This document shows positions 63,371-64,000 of a DNA stretch of 64,000 nucleotides, in pieces; position 1 is the first letter of the stretch; every line of letters begins with the position of its first letter. Source of the DNA: Nothopassalora personata (taxonomy: Eukaryota > Ascomycota > Dothideomycetes > Mycosphaerellales > Mycosphaerellaceae); the NCBI GenBank assembly GCA_033816765.1, contig CM066292.1:3348001-3412000 (forward strand), written 5' to 3'. The notes under the pieces were generated by a model, which saw only the letters and a list, made by a program, of their open reading frames with translations, was not told the origin of the DNA and did not search any database. Both the position numbers and the translations under genes were made by a program.

Positions 63371-64000
63371 TTAGGCCCTTAGGTTAGGTAAGATCACTTT
63401 CCTGCCTTCTCTATAAGAAGGACTATCTCATTAAGGACTGCCCTAGTCTCTCTAAGGCAAAGAAGGTCCTTAGATTACTATCCTCCTAGAATGTAATATA
63501 TGTTAAGAAGAGAAGATCTCTACTACTATCTTTAAGAAGAACACTAAGAGAGAAGTCCTCTATAGAGGAACTTAAGAGAATAGTAAAGAAACTTAGCTCT
63601 AACATGCTGTTACTCTAGAAAAACTAGGCCTAGTCTCCTTCCTCTAAAACAAGGAAGACTAGGAAAGGTTTCTCTACCTAAGAGCCACCTAACTTATGCA
63701 ACTCATCCTAGAAGACAATGTCTAATAATAATAAGTATAATAAAGTAGCTCACTTAACTATAGAAGTCTAAGGTAAGTTCCCCTCATTAGAGTAGTTACT
63801 TAATTCTTATGCTTTATCCTATATAACTAACTAGAGCTACCTCTTTAGATCTATAACTCCCTTAATAAAGAAGAAATGGATCAAAGTAAGAGGTAGGCAT
63901 TTGTTAGCTACTTATATTAGGACTATAGAGATAAGTAGGAGATCTAGTAGGAAAGTTGTTTTAGAAGATGTTCTACTTATACCTAAGCTAGGAGTAAACC

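Larger units (their letters stand above)
54700..64000 (+). mobile_element. outer Ty1/Copia-type element, RIP-mutated, split by a second Copia (continues past window)
   Basis: Left part, about 54700-55375: a Gag-like frame (RWFNL, AFFTINDLLEVSFNNIKGKN, EETKIKEILNALT). Right part, 63371-64000: the continuing Gag with a zinc-knuckle-like stretch (SCLLYKKDYLIKDCPSLSKA, the CCHC pattern damaged) and the start of a protease-like region (YALSYITN..., then KVVLEDVLLIPKLGVN). The two parts join in frame if the inserted element and one TTAGG copy are removed. Stops are TAG or TAA at probable Gln/Trp positions. The integrase and polymerase lie beyond the window, and the 5' LTR is not identified. AT content is higher than in the inserted element, so it is a different family. 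Confidence 0.7.

Noticed and set aside
1..64000. CRISPR arrays, rRNA genes or bacterial-style operons
   Set aside because: None seen; the DNA is eukaryotic and the tandem repeats are microsatellites or coding low-complexity runs.

Overview
The window is nuclear DNA of a filamentous ascomycete (Pezizomycotina, most likely Dothideomycetes). The evidence is compact genes with 37-70 bp GT-AG introns and CTNA-type branch sites, fungal families such as RTT109, RIT1, DUF6536, LCCL membrane proteins and F-box arrays, and a right-hand repeat island whose mutations have the CpA-to-TpA signature of repeat-induced point mutation (RIP). The species is not identified. Spliced coordinates below were worked out by hand; where several exons are joined, frame closure at every junction is the main check.

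Layout. 0-2.4 kb: two Gly/Met-rich proteins and RPB10. 3.6-4.8 kb: a decayed Zn2Cys6 regulator. 5.1-6.4 kb: RPL4 (three exons). 6.7-11 kb: a small membrane protein, a secreted Ser/Thr/Pro-rich wall protein and a secreted beta-propeller protein. 11.5-12 kb: a frameshifted FAD monooxygenase relic. 12.4-20.5 kb: an F-box protein, a poorly defined gene, an LCCL-domain membrane protein and an ARO8-type aminotransferase. 20.5-25 kb: gene-poor, with TE crumbs, a 29-bp inverted repeat, and a two-exon gene for a 125-residue, 12-cysteine secreted protein (effector-like). 25-27.7 kb: UBC7 and RIT1, with a tRNA-Pro(UGG) gene between them. 29-32 kb: a small membrane protein and a DUF6536 pseudogene. 32.5-41 kb: RTT109, mitochondrial ribosomal mL57, the Rad9/Crb2 checkpoint mediator and a small zinc-finger protein. 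42-46.3 kb: a secreted two-repeat protein and a three-copy tandem F-box family whose third copy is dead. 47-52.7 kb: an eight-exon sugar transporter, a cytochrome P450 and a small membrane protein. 52.8-64 kb: a RIP-mutated nest containing a RecQ-type helicase relic and an outer Copia element. A second full-length Copia element (55376-63370, TSD TTAGG) interrupts the outer one, and three un-mutated solo LTRs of different families, each with its own 5-bp TSD, interrupt the second.

The most surprising item is the tRNA-Pro gene at 25879-26084. Its 72-nt mature sequence folds perfectly only if three segments are removed. One is the ordinary intron after position 37. The other two lie after positions 9 and 24 and are bounded exactly by GT...AG, with branch-site-like CTTAC and CTAAT sequences 11 nt before the acceptor, so they look like spliceosomal introns inside a tRNA gene.
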